Source: Deinococcus depolymerans (GTDB lineage Bacteria > Deinococcota > Deinococci > Deinococcales > Deinococcaceae). From it: a stretch of DNA of 64,000 nt. Below are positions 1 to 11,548 of the stretch, one piece after another; position 1 is the stretch's first letter; each line of letters begins with the position of its first letter. The translations under genes and the position numbers were made by a program. Under the pieces are notes generated by a model. That model was given only the letters and a program-made list of their open reading frames with translations. It made no database searches and was not told the origin of the DNA. The DNA is taken from the NCBI RefSeq assembly GCF_039522025.1, contig NZ_BAAADB010000011.1:102573-166572 (forward strand). The letters run 5' to 3'.

Positions 1-678
1 GCGGCGGCGGCGGGGCGCGTTGCCCGGCGGGGCGCGGCGGCCGGCGCCGGCCGCCACGTTCGCCTCGACCGGGCCGAAATCGGTGGGCTGAATCAGGCGC
101 GTCAGCCGCCACGGCTCGGCCTGCTCCACGAACACGTACGCGCCGCCGGGCCGCAGGTAGAACCCGCTGCACGGCACGCCGCCGATCTCCTGGTCCGGCA
201 GGCGCTGAATCAGGACCCGGCCGCCGGTCAGCTGGGCGTGCGTGCGTTCGGGCGCGTCCGGATCCGCGTGCGCCGGGCCGCGCGACACCAGGGCGCGCAG
301 CCACAGCAGCAGACTGACCGGATCCTGGTACTCGGTGGTGAGGGGGGCGCTGGCCTCGTCACGGCCCTGGCGCAACGTGATCATCCCGGCGCGCCGGTCG
401 AAGTTCACCTCGAAGCCCGCGCGGCCCCGCCCGTCCCCCTCGGCGTACCCCAGGCTGGTGTGCTGCCGGGGGTGCAGGCGGCTGGTCTGCACCCGCCGGA
501 TCTCGGGCAGCACGCCGCCGAAGTCGGTCTGCACGCGGGCCACGACGGCGCTGCGCTCCGGATGGATGGTCCAGTTCTGCTCGCCGGCGTAGCGGCCGCC
601 GAGCGTCAGGGTCAGCGTGAACGCTTCCGGCGCGGCGTACAGGCCGTCCGGCAGCGGTGCGGGCGCCGGCCCGTTCAC
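1..678 (-). CDS. Unrecognised protein, partial (C-terminus beyond window)
   Basis: An open frame of 226 codons runs on the minus strand from a GTG at 678 to the window edge without a stop. The GTG overlaps the deoB stop codon (GTGA), so the gene is translationally coupled to deoB. The visible part reads as a soluble beta-rich protein: an early [19 protein letters not shown] segment, then alternating hydrophobic and polar strands, a region with [14 protein letters not shown] and SLLLWLRAL, and a single Cys in [14 protein letters not shown]. The arrangement faintly recalls DUF3108-type lipid-facing beta proteins, but I do not recognise the family with confidence. The last visible residues are Ala/Pro/Arg-rich. 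Confidence 0.6.
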   Translation of the reverse strand, partial: MNGPAPAPLPDGLYAAPEAFTLTLTLGGRYAGEQNWTIHPERSAVVARVQTDFGGVLPEIRRVQTSRLHPRQHTSLGYAEGDGRGRAGFEVNFDRRAGMITLRQGRDEASAPLTTEYQDPVSLLLWLRALVSRGPAHADPDAPERTHAQLTGGRVLIQRLPDQEIGGVPCSGFYLRPGGAYVFVEQAEPWRLTRLIQPTDFGPVEANVAAGAGRRAPPGNAPRRRR

Positions 679-1862
679 CCGTTCCGTGCGCCCAGCTGCG
701 GCCAGAAGCTCTCGCCCGGTCCGCTCCAGGTGGCGCCGAGCGCGTCGGCGACCGTGGCGCCCACGTCCGCGAAGGTGGCGCGTTCGCCCAGGTCCACGCC
801 CGCCGCCCCGGCGCGGTGCGCCAGCAGCAGCCCGTACTCGCGGGTGTGGTCCGAGCCGCGCCACGTGGGGTCGTTCCCGTGGTCGCTGATGACGATCAGC
901 GCGCCCCCGCCGGGCACGGCGGCGATCAGGTCCGGCAGGGCCGCGTCGAACTGCGCGAGGCAGGCGCTGTAGCCCTGCGGGTCGCGGCGGTGCCCGAACC
1001 GACTGTCGAAATCGACCAGGTTCGTGAAGATCAGGCCGCTCGTGCCCTCGGCGGCCGCGCGGCGCATCCGATCCAGGGTCTTGGCGATGCCGTCGGCGTT
1101 GTCGTCGGTGTGGATCTCCTCGGTGAAGCCCCGGTGCGCGTAGATGTCCGGAATCTTCCCGATGCCCACGACCGCCTGCCCCGCGTCCTTCAGGGCGTCC
1201 AGCACCGTGGGCGGCGGGATCAGGCTGAAGTCCTTGCGGTGCTCGTTCACGCGCTCGAACGGCCGCTCGCCGCGGAACGGGCGGGCGATCACGCGGGCCA
1301 CGGCGTACTCGCCCTGCAGGATCTCGCGCGCCGCGGCGCACCACGCGTACAGCGTCTCCAGCGGCACCACGTCCTCATGCGCGGCAATCTGGAACACGCT
1401 GTCGGCGCTGGTGTACACGATGGGTTTGCCCGTCCGGACGTGCTCCTCACCGAAGTCCAGCAGCACGTCGGTGCCGCTGTACGGGCGGTTGCACAGGTGC
1501 CCGGTGCCGGTCGCCGCGTCGAAGCGGTCCATCACCTCGGGCGGGAAACCGTCCGGGAACACCTGGAAGGCGTGCTCCAGCTGCACGCCCATGAACTCCC
1601 AGTGGCCGGTGCTGGTGTCCTTGCCGGGACTGACCTCGCGCATCCGCCCGAAGGCCCCCTGCGCGGGAACGGCCGGGATGGTCGCCGGGTCGGTGTGGAT
1701 GGTCGGCACGCGCGCCAGCCCCAGCGCCGCGAGGTTCGGCAGGTGAACGGGCGCGGCCTGCAGGGTGTGGTTCAGGGTGTGCGCTCCGGTATCCCCGAAG
1801 CTCGCGGCGTCCGGCAGTTCGCCGGCACCCACGGAATCCAGTACGACAATCGTCAGCAACAT
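675..1862 (-). CDS. deoB: Phosphopentomutase DeoB
   Basis: Interconverts ribose-1-phosphate (or deoxyribose-1-phosphate) and the 5-phosphate, linking nucleoside salvage to the pentose phosphate pathway in the cytosol. The 395-residue length is normal for the family. Alkaline-phosphatase-superfamily metal motifs are visible: [16 protein letters not shown] at residues 9-24 (first metal Asp), [10 protein letters not shown] around the phosphorylated Thr, and [19 protein letters not shown] near the C-terminus. The open frame extends upstream to 1958, but the start [14 protein letters not shown] at 1862 fits the conserved N-terminus. It is followed by a GTGA-coupled unknown gene and is divergent from the LptB-type gene. 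Confidence 0.95.
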   Translation of the reverse strand: MLLTIVVLDSVGAGELPDAASFGDTGAHTLNHTLQAAPVHLPNLAALGLARVPTIHTDPATIPAVPAQGAFGRMREVSPGKDTSTGHWEFMGVQLEHAFQVFPDGFPPEVMDRFDAATGTGHLCNRPYSGTDVLLDFGEEHVRTGKPIVYTSADSVFQIAAHEDVVPLETLYAWCAAAREILQGEYAVARVIARPFRGERPFERVNEHRKDFSLIPPPTVLDALKDAGQAVVGIGKIPDIYAHRGFTEEIHTDDNADGIAKTLDRMRRAAAEGTSGLIFTNLVDFDSRFGHRRDPQGYSACLAQFDAALPDLIAAVPGGGALIVISDHGNDPTWRGSDHTREYGLLLAHRAGAAGVDLGERATFADVGATVADALGATWSGPGESFWPQLGARNG

Positions 1863-1971
1863 GCCGCCCAGTCTAATGCGCCCGCCCGCGCCGCCCCATG
1901 CGTGCGCCCACAGTCCCCGCGCCCTTGCCGGGACAGGGGAGTTCATCACGGGGCTCATGGGGGGCGCGTGG

Positions 1972-1986
1972 TACGCTGCGCACGTG
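1972..1986 (+). promoter_or_regulatory. Leaderless-type -10 box before lptB
   Basis: TACGCT at 1972-1977 lies 6 nt before the GTG at 1984, so a transcript starting 6-7 nt after the box would begin at the start codon. No Shine-Dalgarno sequence is placed for this start. Confidence 0.5.
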
Positions 1987-2775
1987 ACTGCTCCCGCCTC
2001 CCGGACCCCTTCTCAGACGGCGGTCACGCCCGACCTGGCCGCCCCGGAACGCCCGGTCCTGCACGCCGAGCACCTGGGCAAGACCTACGGGCGCCGCGCC
2101 GTGGTCCGCGACGTGAACCTGACCGTCCGGCCCGGTGAGATCATCGCCCTGTTCGGCCCGAACGGCGCGGGCAAGACCACCACCTTCTACATGCTGGTGG
2201 GCTTCATCCGCCCCGGCGCGGGCCGCATCGCGCTGGGCGACCGGGACGTGACGCGCCTGCCCATGCACGAACGCGCCCGCCTGGGCCTGGGCTACCTGCC
2301 GCAGGAGCCCAGCGCCTTCCGGAAACTCACGGCCCGCGACAACCTGCTGGCCATCCTGGAATACCAGAACCTCAGCCGCGCCGAGCAGGAAGCCCGCGCG
2401 GACTCGCTGCTCGCCGAGTTCGGCCTGACGCACCTGGCGGGCAGTTACGCCTACCAGCTGTCCGGCGGGGAACGCCGCCGCCTGGAACTGGCCCGCGCCC
2501 TGACCACCGATCCCGACTACCTGCTGCTGGACGAACCCTTCACCGGCGTGGACCCCAAGAGCATCCGCGAGATTCAGCGCCTGATCCACGAGTTGCGTGA
2601 CCGCCGGGGCCTGGGCGTGTTCATCACCGACCACAACGTCCGCGAGACCATCGCCCTGACCGACCGGGTGTACCTGATGTTCGACGGGCAGGTGAAGTTC
2701 GAGGGCACCCCCACCCAGTTCGCGCAGGACGAGGACGCCCGCCAGTACTACCTGGGCGACGACTTCGAACTGTGA
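1984..2775 (+). CDS. lptB: LptB-type ABC transporter ATP-binding protein
   Basis: Cytosolic ATPase of an ABC transporter of the LptB type (263 aa). Walker [11 protein letters not shown]-loop region [10 protein letters not shown], signature [15 protein letters not shown], Walker [15 protein letters not shown] and switch His in ITDHNVRE are all intact. In proteobacteria LptB powers lipopolysaccharide extraction. Deinococcus has an outer layer but is not known for classical LPS, so the substrate here is unknown and the name rests on homology. The open frame reaches back to 1765, across the deoB start, but GTG at 1984 is preceded by a TACGCT box at leaderless spacing. The DUF3084 gene follows after 27 bp and probably shares the transcript. 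Confidence 0.88.
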   Translation: MTAPASRTPSQTAVTPDLAAPERPVLHAEHLGKTYGRRAVVRDVNLTVRPGEIIALFGPNGAGKTTTFYMLVGFIRPGAGRIALGDRDVTRLPMHERARLGLGYLPQEPSAFRKLTARDNLLAILEYQNLSRAEQEARADSLLAEFGLTHLAGSYAYQLSGGERRRLELARALTTDPDYLLLDEPFTGVDPKSIREIQRLIHELRDRRGLGVFITDHNVRETIALTDRVYLMFDGQVKFEGTPTQFAQDEDARQYYLGDDFEL

Positions 2776-2802
2776 CGCCCGCCGCCCCCCGGAGGCCCTG
2801 AG

Positions 2803-4497
2803 ATGCTGTGGTTGTTCCTGCCGTTCGTGATCGTCCTCTCGGGCGTGGTCGCCTACGCCGCCGACACCATCGCCCGCAAGGCCGGCCGCAAGCACATCCG
2901 CCTGTTCGGCCTGCGCCCCAAGACCACCGCGCTGCTCGTGGCGGTGCTCTCCGGCATGGGCATCAGCGCCGCCAGCCTCGCGGCCTTCCTGCTGCTCAAC
3001 AGCAGCGCCGTGAACACCATCGCGCAGGCCGACCAGCTGCGCCCGCAACTCGAGGCGCTGCGCGGCGAGATCCGCAGCGTGCAGGGCGACCTGAAGGCCG
3101 CGCAGGCCGACCGGGACCGCGCGCAGCAGGAAGCCCGGACGCTGCGCGACCAGCAGACGCTGGCGCTGCGGGACCTGAAAAGCACCCGCGCCGACCTGAA
3201 CGCCGCCCGCACCGCCGAGCAGAAACTCAAGGCCGAGGCCGCCGCCCTGCAGACCCGCGTGAAGACCCTCACCGGCACCATGACGGCCCTGGAACGCCGC
3301 GCGCAGCAGAACCGCGCGAAACTCGCCGCCAGCGAGCAGGCCCTGACCAGCTCCCAGGCGCGCGCCCAGACCCTCGACGCGCAGGTCATCGACCTCGCTG
3401 CCCGCATCGCCCTGAGCGAACAGGAGACCCGCACCGCGCAGGACCGCGCCCGCGCCGCCCAGGCGGTCGCCGAGCAGGCCCAGCAGAGCGCCGCGTCCCA
3501 GCAGGCCGCCGCGCGGGCCGCGCAGCGCGCCGCGCGTGAACAGGCCCAGCAGGCCCGCGCGCAGGTCGCCACCCTGAGCGAACAGGTCCGGACCCTGAAC
3601 GCCTCACGCGCGGCCGCCAACGCCGCCCTGAGCGCCGCGCAGGCCGCGCTGACCCGCGCCCGCGAGCAGCAGCAGGCCGCGCAGCAGACCCGCGACCGCC
3701 TGCTGGCCGAACGCACCCAGCTGACCGGCGAACGCGACGCGGCTGCCCGCGACCGCGACCGCGTCCGGTCGGAACTCACGGCCCTCCAGACCCAGCAGAC
3801 GCAGCTGCGGGCGCAGCAGGCCCAGCTGCGCGCCAGCAACGAGGCCCTCGGCCGTGACCTCGCCGCCGCCCGCGAGACGCTGGGCAAACTGCAAGACGAG
3901 TACTCCAGCAGCCGCGCCGAACTGAGCGCCAGCCGCAACACCGACCTCGCCTACCCCAAGAACGACCTCGTGTACGCCGCCGTGGTGCCCAGTGTCCGCA
4001 ACCTCGACACCTTCCTGGCCGACGCCGCCCGCAGCGCCCAGACGCGCGGGGCGCGCGGCACGCCCAGCGTGCGCCTCGGTCCCGGCGCGCGCAGCCTGCT
4101 GGAGACCAAGCTGCGCGGCCTGAACGCCAGCACCTTCGTGCAGTGCCGCGCCGCTCAGAACGCCGCCGTGGGCTTCCCGGTGGACCTCAGCTGCGACGCG
4201 CGCGCGAACAACGTCCTGTACCGCGGCGATCAGGTGATCCGCCGCGCCACCGTCAACCTGAACGTCACGCCCGGCGCCCTGCAGGAACAGGTGAACGACC
4301 TCGTCAAGGACACGGTCCTGGACATCACGGCGCGCGGCGTGCCCAGCGAGTACGTGCAGGGCCTGGACGTGACGGAACTCGTGACGCTGCTCAGCCGCCT
4401 CGGTGCGCGCAGCGGCCCGGTCGCCACCGTCGGCATCGCCGCCCGCCAGGACGTGCGCCCCGGCACCCGCGTGGACCTGTACCCCGTCCTGCCCTAG
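2803..4497 (+). CDS. DUF3084 domain membrane-anchored coiled-coil protein
   Basis: A 564-residue protein with two N-terminal hydrophobic segments (about 1-22 and 45-68), the second ending in [10 protein letters not shown], then a very long Ala/Gln/Arg coiled coil (about 75-385) with repeated A-Q-A heptads, and a globular C-terminal domain (about 395-564). This matches DUF3084 proteins of Deinococcus and cyanobacteria, whose function is unknown. The topology suggests an inner-membrane anchor holding a long periplasmic coiled coil. GGAGG sits 8-12 nt before the ATG. Co-transcription with the LptB-type ATPase hints at a role in envelope assembly, which is inference. The coiled coil has unusually strong Gln/Ala bias. 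Confidence 0.85.
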   Translation: MLWLFLPFVIVLSGVVAYAADTIARKAGRKHIRLFGLRPKTTALLVAVLSGMGISAASLAAFLLLNSSAVNTIAQADQLRPQLEALRGEIRSVQGDLKAAQADRDRAQQEARTLRDQQTLALRDLKSTRADLNAARTAEQKLKAEAAALQTRVKTLTGTMTALERRAQQNRAKLAASEQALTSSQARAQTLDAQVIDLAARIALSEQETRTAQDRARAAQAVAEQAQQSAASQQAAARAAQRAAREQAQQARAQVATLSEQVRTLNASRAAANAALSAAQAALTRAREQQQAAQQTRDRLLAERTQLTGERDAAARDRDRVRSELTALQTQQTQLRAQQAQLRASNEALGRDLAAARETLGKLQDEYSSSRAELSASRNTDLAYPKNDLVYAAVVPSVRNLDTFLADAARSAQTRGARGTPSVRLGPGARSLLETKLRGLNASTFVQCRAAQNAAVGFPVDLSCDARANNVLYRGDQVIRRATVNLNVTPGALQEQVNDLVKDTVLDITARGVPSEYVQGLDVTELVTLLSRLGARSGPVATVGIAARQDVRPGTRVDLYPVLP

Positions 4498-4503
4498 AGC
4501 AGT

Positions 4504-4530
4504 GGCCATCAAGAGGCAGTCCTGATGGCC
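4504..4530 (+). terminator. Hairpin after DUF3084 gene
   Basis: Perfect 8-bp inverted repeat GGCCATCA (4504-4511) / TGATGGCC (4523-4530) with an 11-nt loop, starting 6 nt after the stop codon. No T-tract follows, so termination strength is uncertain. Confidence 0.5.
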
Positions 4531-4603
4531 GGGCGGACCTGGAACGCTCCGCAGGAGAGCGGGTGACTGTGGACGGGCCGGACGGACGGGAACAGCCGCG
4601 AAG

Positions 4604-4660
4604 CAGAGAATGGAGGCAGCGGAACAACCGACGTCCGACGCCTCCATTCGGAGAACGGCC
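4604..4660. repeat. Hairpin repeat, family 2 (copy 1)
   Basis: GAATGGAGGC (from 4608) pairs with GCCTCCATTC (to 4649), followed by GGAGAACGGCCCC. The reverse complement of this unit recurs at 62283-62345 after nuoN, with the same outer sequences but a different stem centre. It lies between the DUF3084 gene and the orphan sugar-binding protein. Confidence 0.7.
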
Positions 4661-4722
4661 CCAACGCTGCCTGTCCTGAACGCCGCCCACCGGGGCGCCA
4701 GCCTGGCGTCAGGTTCAGCCGC

Positions 4723-4737
4723 TAGACTCGCGGCATG
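4723..4737 (+). promoter_or_regulatory. Leaderless-type -10 box before sugar-binding protein
   Basis: TAGACT at 4723-4728 is 6 nt upstream of the ATG at 4735, and no Shine-Dalgarno sequence is present. Confidence 0.5.
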
Positions 4738-5949
4738 CGCCTGTCCCTCCGCTCCCTGGCCCTGACCGCCCCGCTGGCCCTGACGGCCCTGAACGCCGCG
4801 CAGGCCGCGCCGGTCCGCGTGGAATTCTGGCATGCCATGACCGGCGTGCAGGACACTGTCGCCGCCTACGCCCGCGACTTCAACCGCTCGCAGGGGAGCT
4901 TCGAGGTCGTGCCGGTCGCGCAGGGCAACTACCGCGAACTGCTGCCGAAACTCCAGGCGGCCCTGAAAACCGGCGGCGCACCCGCACTCGTCCAGCTGGA
5001 ATTCACGCAGTTTCCCGCGCTGGCCGCCGCCGGGCAGCTCACGGACCTGACCCGCACCGTGGACGCCCTGCCCGACGCCCTGAAAAGCGACTTCTACCCG
5101 GCCGTGTGGCGTGCCGGCGAGATGGGCGGCCGCACCTACGGCCTGCCGTGGAACGTGAGCGTCCCGGTCCTGATGTTCAACGCCCGCATCCTGGAGAACG
5201 CCGACCTGAAGGTCCCCGACACCTGGGCCGACCTGGAACGCGCCAGCCGCGTCCTCGCCACCGGCGGCCGCCGCCCCCTGGTCGCCGCCGCCGACGCCTG
5301 GACCTTCGAGGCGAACGTCCTGTCCCGCGGCGGGACGCTCAGCAGCGGTCAGGAACCCCGCCTGAACAGCCCGGACGCCATCGAGGCGCTCACGCAGCTG
5401 GCCCGCATGAGTGCCGCCGGGCAGGCGCAGCCCCGCAGCCTGGCCGAGGCCACCCGCGCCGCCTTCGACTTCGCGCGCGGGCAGAACGTGTTCGTGCTGG
5501 CCAGCGTCGCCAACTGGACCGACGCCCGCAAACTTCCGTTCTTCAAGCTGGGCGTCGCGCCGTTCCCCTGCGAGAAACCCGGTGCCTGCACCGTCCCGCT
5601 GGGCGGCGCGACCCTGGCCATCCCGAAAGGCACCCCCGCAGCCGAGCAGGCCGGCGCGGCGGCCTTCTGGACGTACCTGACGCAACCCGAACGGCTCGCC
5701 AGCTGGGTGCAGGCCACCGCCTACGCCCCCCCGCGCCGCGCGGCCGTGCCGCTGCTGGACGGCTGGTACGCCCGGAACCCGCAGCTGCGGGGCGCACACG
5801 CCCAGATGAACCGCGCCGTGCCGCGCCCCACCACGCCCGACTACGCCGGCTGGACGGCGCTGCTGGAAGACGCCATGCAGAAGGCCACGACCGGCAAACT
5901 GAGCGCAAAGGCCGCCCTGGACGACGCGCAGCGGCAGGCGCAGCGCTGA
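4735..5949 (+). CDS. UgpB-like extracellular solute-binding protein (family 1)
   Basis: A 404-residue exported binding protein of the ABC sugar/glycerol-3-phosphate class. A Sec signal peptide ends near NAAQA-AP (residue 25). The mature part opens with VRVEFWHAMTG, the typical FWH start of UgpB/MalE-type proteins, followed by the AYARDFNRS helix, GRTYGLPWNVSVPVLMFN and the lobe-2 segment AFDFARGQNVFVLASVANW. No permease or ATPase gene is adjacent, so it must work with components encoded elsewhere or act as an orphan receptor. Its closest substrate class (glycerol-3-phosphate or an oligosaccharide) cannot be fixed from sequence. The ATG follows a TAGACT box at leaderless spacing. Confidence 0.85.
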   Translation: MRLSLRSLALTAPLALTALNAAQAAPVRVEFWHAMTGVQDTVAAYARDFNRSQGSFEVVPVAQGNYRELLPKLQAALKTGGAPALVQLEFTQFPALAAAGQLTDLTRTVDALPDALKSDFYPAVWRAGEMGGRTYGLPWNVSVPVLMFNARILENADLKVPDTWADLERASRVLATGGRRPLVAAADAWTFEANVLSRGGTLSSGQEPRLNSPDAIEALTQLARMSAAGQAQPRSLAEATRAAFDFARGQNVFVLASVANWTDARKLPFFKLGVAPFPCEKPGACTVPLGGATLAIPKGTPAAEQAGAAAFWTYLTQPERLASWVQATAYAPPRRAAVPLLDGWYARNPQLRGAHAQMNRAVPRPTTPDYAGWTALLEDAMQKATTGKLSAKAALDDAQRQAQR

Positions 5950-5955
5950 GCGCCG

Positions 5956-5971
5956 TATGCTGCCCGGCATG
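5956..5971 (+). promoter_or_regulatory. Leaderless-type -10 box before 51-aa membrane protein
   Basis: TATGCT at 5956-5961 lies 7 nt before the ATG at 5969, immediately downstream of the preceding stop codon. Confidence 0.45.
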
Positions 5972-6124
5972 AAGACCGTGTACCTGCTGCTGACCCTGGC
6001 GACCGCCGCACTGCTGCTGCTGTTCCTGCTGCGGCCCGGCGCGGCCCGCGCAGCGGCCGTGTGGGGCCTGGCGGCGCTCCTGCCGCTGCTGGCGGCGATG
6101 GTCGTGGCCCTGGGTCACCCGTAG
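5969..6124 (+). CDS. Small two-helix membrane protein (51 aa)
   Basis: A 51-codon frame starting MKTVYLLLTLATAALLLLFL and ending VVALGHP with a TAG stop. Two hydrophobic segments (about 3-21 and 31-48) are separated by a short RPGAAR turn, so it should be a hairpin membrane protein. It begins 19 nt after the sugar-binding protein, but a TATGCT box 7 nt before its ATG suggests its own leaderless transcript. Family unknown. Similar tiny membrane proteins are common in Deinococcus genomes and usually unannotated. Confidence 0.6.
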   Translation: MKTVYLLLTLATAALLLLFLLRPGAARAAAVWGLAALLPLLAAMVVALGHP

Positions 6125-6149
6125 GCCGTGGGGCCTCCCGTGCGGCATG

Positions 6150-6225
6150 GCCCACGCTGCGGAGCCGCTCTCCGGGTCGCTTCGCTCGGATTGAACGGCT
6201 TGTAGGGCCATTCAATCCGGGTCCG
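6150..6225 (-). repeat. Partial copy of the 150-bp repeat (hairpin A end)
   Basis: Carries the GCGGAGC/GCTCTCCGGG segment and the GATTGAACGGC...GCCATTCAATC hairpin of the major repeat family, ending two bases before the ktrA stop codon. It lacks the hairpin B half. Confidence 0.7.
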
Positions 6226-6227
6226 CC

Positions 6228-6887
6228 TCATTCGCCCAGGTAACGGCGCAGTTCGTCCAGGGCGTGACTGGTGCCGATCAGCACGAGTTTGTCGTGGGGG
6301 CGCAGTTCGTCCTCTGCGCCGGGGGTCACCTCGATCTTCCCGGCGCGGCTCATGGCGATGACCTGCACCCCGAAGCGGCCCGTGAGGTTCAGGTCGCGCA
6401 GCGTGCCTTTCAGGCGTTCGTTCGCCTCGATCTCCACGACGGCGTAATCGCTGCCCAGGTCCAGGGTATCCACGATGTTCGGCGTGGCGATCTGCCGCGC
6501 CAGGCGCACGCCCATGTCATGCTCGGGCCGGATCACCAGGTCCGCGCCGATGCGTTCGAGCACGCGGCGGGCCATCTCGTCGATGGCCTTGCAGACCACG
6601 TACGGCGCGCCCAGGCTCTTGGCGTTCATGGTGGCCAGGATGTTCGACTGCACGTCCGTGCCGATGGCGACCACGACCACGTCGAAGTCCGCGACGCCCA
6701 GGGCACGCAGGGCGCGTTCGTCGCTGGCGTCCAGCACGGCGGCGTGCGTGACGAGGTTCATGACCCGCTCGACGTTCTCCTCGTGCTGATCGACGGCGAT
6801 GACCTCGTGGCCCATCTCGTAGAGGGTGGTGGCGACCGCCGTTCCGAAGCGGCCGAGTCCGATCACCAGGCATTGTTTGCTTTTCAT
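6228..6887 (-). CDS. ktrA: KtrA potassium-uptake regulatory subunit (RCK protein)
   Basis: Cytosolic gating ring of the KtrAB K+ uptake system, 219 aa. The N-terminal RCK/Rossmann domain begins MKSKQCLVIGLGRFG with the GxGxxG nucleotide loop and the acidic VIAVDQHEENV end of strand 2. A C-terminal RCK_C domain occupies about 140-219 (GRFGVQVIAMSRAGK, DKLVLIGTSHALDEL). KtrA binds ATP/ADP and opens the KtrB pore. The start has AAAGGA 6 nt upstream. It lies 70 bp downstream of ktrB on the same strand, giving a ktrB-ktrA operon. Confidence 0.93.
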   Translation of the reverse strand: MKSKQCLVIGLGRFGTAVATTLYEMGHEVIAVDQHEENVERVMNLVTHAAVLDASDERALRALGVADFDVVVVAIGTDVQSNILATMNAKSLGAPYVVCKAIDEMARRVLERIGADLVIRPEHDMGVRLARQIATPNIVDTLDLGSDYAVVEIEANERLKGTLRDLNLTGRFGVQVIAMSRAGKIEVTPGAEDELRPHDKLVLIGTSHALDELRRYLGE

Positions 6888-6957
6888 GGGAAGTCCTTTC
6901 TGGGGGGCTGCGCGGCCCGGGGTGGGGGAGAGGCGGGAGGGCAGTGGAGGGGCGGGC

Positions 6958-8385
<1,428 letters not shown>

Positions 8386-8434
8386 AGATCGGCCCGGATT
8401 CTACGCCCACGCGTCCGTCGGTGCGCGGCGGCCT

Positions 8435-8451
8435 TATACTGTCCTGCTATG
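8435..8451 (+). promoter_or_regulatory. -10 box before tRNA methyltransferase
   Basis: TATACT at 8435-8440, 8 nt upstream of the ATG at 8449, in the 63-bp divergent gap with ktrB. Confidence 0.5.
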
Positions 8452-9528
8452 CCCCGACCCGCCCGATCAGACCGAACCGCGCCCACCGGCCGGAAATCCA
8501 GCCGACCCAAGGTCGATCACCGTACCCGCGCGCCCGCCCACGAGTACGAACTCGAGGCGCTGGCCGGCCTGGAACACGTGGCTGCCACCGAACTCGACAC
8601 CGTGCCGCTCGCCCGTGACATCCGCGGCCCGCGCTTCTGGTACCCCGGCGACCCGGAACGCCTGACCCGCATGAAGAGCGTGACGGCCGTGTACCGCGTG
8701 CGCGGCTGGGACGTGCCCCGCCCGCGTGGCCTGCTGGGCCACCAGCAGCTCGGGGAACTGACGGCCTTCCTGCAGGAGGTCGTGGCGGTCGGCGGGCACA
8801 CGTCCTTCCGGATCGGCGCGGCCGGCCGCGAGAGTCCGGTCATGCAGCGCATCGCCGAGGAACTCCAGACGGCCCTGCAACTCCCGCACGAACCCGAGAC
8901 CGGCGAACTGCTCATCCGCATCCTGCCGCAGCAGCAGGGTGAGGGTTGGGACGTGCTGGCCCGCATCACCCGCCGCCCCCTGAGCGCCCGCGCGTGGCGG
9001 GAGTGCAACATGGCCGGCGGCCTGAACGCCACCATCGCCTACGCCGCCCACAAACTCGCCGGTCAGCGCGACAACGACCGGATCTTCAACCCCATGAGCG
9101 GCAGCGGCACCCTCCTGATCGAGCGCGCCCTGATGGGCCCCTACGACGCGATGGTCGGCGTGGACATCAGTGCGGACGCCGTGCGCTGCGCGCAGACGAA
9201 CATCCGCGCCGCGAAACGCGAGATCGAGGTCGCGCAGATCGACGCGCTGCACACCGGTCTGCCCGCCCGGTCCTTCGACCTGGTCATGGCCGACCTGCCC
9301 TGGGGGGACGCCATCGGCACGCACGGCGGCAACGAGGCCCTGTACCCCGCCTTCCTCAAGGAGATGGGCCGCCTGACCAGCCAGCGCGGGCGTCTGTGCG
9401 TCATCACGCATGAGATCCGCCTGTTCGAGCGGGTGCTGGCCGAACAGCAGAAATGGAGCGCCCATGAACTGTTCCAGGTGGCCAGCGGCGGGCATCACCC
9501 CAAGGCCTACCTGCTCAGCAAGACCTGA
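8449..9528 (+). CDS. THUMP-domain tRNA (guanine-N2) methyltransferase (TrmN/Trm14-like)
   Basis: A 359-residue SAM-dependent RNA methyltransferase. The N-terminal part (about 30-170) has the NFLD/THUMP-like layout (HEYELEALAGLEHVAATEL, then SFRIGAAGRES). The C-terminal Rossmann domain has motif I NPMSGSGTLLIE, the acidic VGVDISADAV loop and a motif IV DLPWG, the form used by N2-guanosine methylases of the Trm11/Trm14 group. Thermus TrmN makes m2G6 in tRNA, and this protein is likely equivalent, though an rRNA target (RlmL-type) cannot be excluded. Its TGA stop is also the first three bases of a repeat element. Confidence 0.75.
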   Translation: MPRPARSDRTAPTGRKSSRPKVDHRTRAPAHEYELEALAGLEHVAATELDTVPLARDIRGPRFWYPGDPERLTRMKSVTAVYRVRGWDVPRPRGLLGHQQLGELTAFLQEVVAVGGHTSFRIGAAGRESPVMQRIAEELQTALQLPHEPETGELLIRILPQQQGEGWDVLARITRRPLSARAWRECNMAGGLNATIAYAAHKLAGQRDNDRIFNPMSGSGTLLIERALMGPYDAMVGVDISADAVRCAQTNIRAAKREIEVAQIDALHTGLPARSFDLVMADLPWGDAIGTHGGNEALYPAFLKEMGRLTSQRGRLCVITHEIRLFERVLAEQQKWSAHELFQVASGGHHPKAYLLSKT

Positions 9529-9683
9529 TACGGACTCCGATTGAATGGCTTACAAAGCCGTTCAATCCGAGCGGATGCGACTCGGAGAGCTGCTCCGCAG
9601 AGAAGGAGCAAAACGGGTTCCGGACGTGGAGTTGGCAATCCGGTGCTGTCCCGGGTTGTTAACGAAACAAACGGAATCCGTAT
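9529..9683 (+). repeat. 150-bp palindromic repeat, full forward copy
   Basis: Runs from ATACGGACTCCG to CGGAATCCGTAT (terminal inverted repeats). Hairpin A is GATTGAATGGCTT / AAGCCGTTCAATC with loop ACA. A small CGGAG-AGCTG-CTCCG stem follows, then GGGTTCCGGACGTGGAG, then hairpin B around CAATCCGG / CCGGGTTG. Its left end abuts the TGA stop of the preceding gene. Confidence 0.9.
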
Positions 9684-9691
9684 GATGCCTG

Positions 9692-9765
9692 TGCGGGGCC
9701 GCTCTGCGAGCCGCCTCCGCCCGGATCGAACGGGTGTGGCAACCCATTCAACCCGGGTGCGTCTC
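9692..9765. repeat. Degenerate partial repeat copy
   Basis: Contains a CGGATCGAACGGGTG / CCCATTCAACCCG hairpin like hairpin A of the major family, without the terminal inverted repeats or hairpin B. Confidence 0.6.
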
Positions 9766-9767
9766 AG

Positions 9768-9935
9768 CAATGGTGCGGACAGGTTCATACCTTCAGGGCA
9801 GACCAGCGATGAACACGCCGTGTTTCCCCCTCCCGCTTGAGGGGGGAGGCTGGGAGGGGGTGAGCAGGAATGGCGTCACAGAAGACGTGTGCCATGCCTG
9901 TCCCCTCTGGCGCTTGAACAGTATCCGCACCATTG
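9768..9935. mobile_element. MITE-like element with 12-bp inverted ends
   Basis: CAATGGTGCGGA (9768-9779) and TCCGCACCATTG (9924-9935) are perfect inverted repeats bounding 168 bp. The interior holds a C-rich/G-rich pair (CCCCCTCCCGC then GGGGGGAGGCTGGGAGGGGG) and no open frame of note. It sits between two pieces of the major repeat. No convincing target-site duplication is visible. Confidence 0.5.
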
Positions 9936-9938
9936 ATC

Positions 9939-9988
9939 ATACGGACTCCGGTTGAATGCCTTACGAAGGCAGTCAATCGGAGTCCGTA

Positions 9989-9989
<1 letters not shown>
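9939..9989. repeat. Solo hairpin form of the repeat at the murA stop codon
   Basis: ATACGGACTCCGGTTGA pairs with TCAATCGGAGTCCGTAT with one mismatch, and the inner TGCCTT-ACG-AAGGCA continues the stem. The result is a near-perfect 51-bp hairpin made only of repeat ends and hairpin A. On the minus strand its first base falls in the murA TGA, so it probably also terminates murA transcription. Confidence 0.75.
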
Positions 9990-11269
<1,280 letters not shown>

Positions 11270-11353
11270 GGCGGTATCCTTTCGTGGTCTTCACGGGCGC
11301 GTGAGGCGGGGGGGGGATGGCCGCTGGCCGGAAGCCTCACGCGGCTTGGGTGC

Positions 11354-11383
11354 ATGTTACACATCTTGCTCAAGGTGTGTCCA
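11354..11383 (-). promoter_or_regulatory. Promoter for murA
   Basis: On the minus strand TGGACA (11383-11378) and TAACAT (11359-11354) are 18 bp apart, upstream of murA. Confidence 0.55.
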
Positions 11384-11456
11384 CACTCACGATAACGCGC
11401 ACGCGTCCTGCGAGGATGAGCCGTATCTACAGGCCCGTCGTCAGGGGAGTCTCATG

Positions 11457-11485
11457 TTGAGGGTACTCAGGCTGCGTGCTAGGCT
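11457..11485 (+). promoter_or_regulatory. Promoter for ribbon-helix-helix gene
   Basis: TTGAGG (11457-11462) and TAGGCT (11480-11485) are separated by 17 bp, with an extended TGc before the -10. It drives the 11549 gene, which has its own AGGAG site. Confidence 0.65.
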
Positions 11486-11548
11486 GCGGGTACGACCACA
11501 CCCAGCACCGTTGTCCCCGGGCAGCGGGAGCTCCCTTTCAGGAGAGGC

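Noticed and set aside
657..2138. Long plus-strand frame opposite deoB
   Set aside because: Shadow frame. deoB on the minus strand carries all catalytic motifs, and the plus-strand product is Arg/Ala/Gly-rich without a recognisable domain.
3604..5970. 788-codon minus-strand frame opposite the DUF3084 and sugar-binding genes
   Set aside because: It spans two well-supported plus-strand genes and their intergenic hairpins, so it is a composition artefact.
9529..9840. Short frames within the repeats (peptides such as ETNGIR or LNGLCSPFN)
   Set aside because: They recur wherever the repeat occurs, in different frames and with stops. They follow from the repeat sequence and are not genes.
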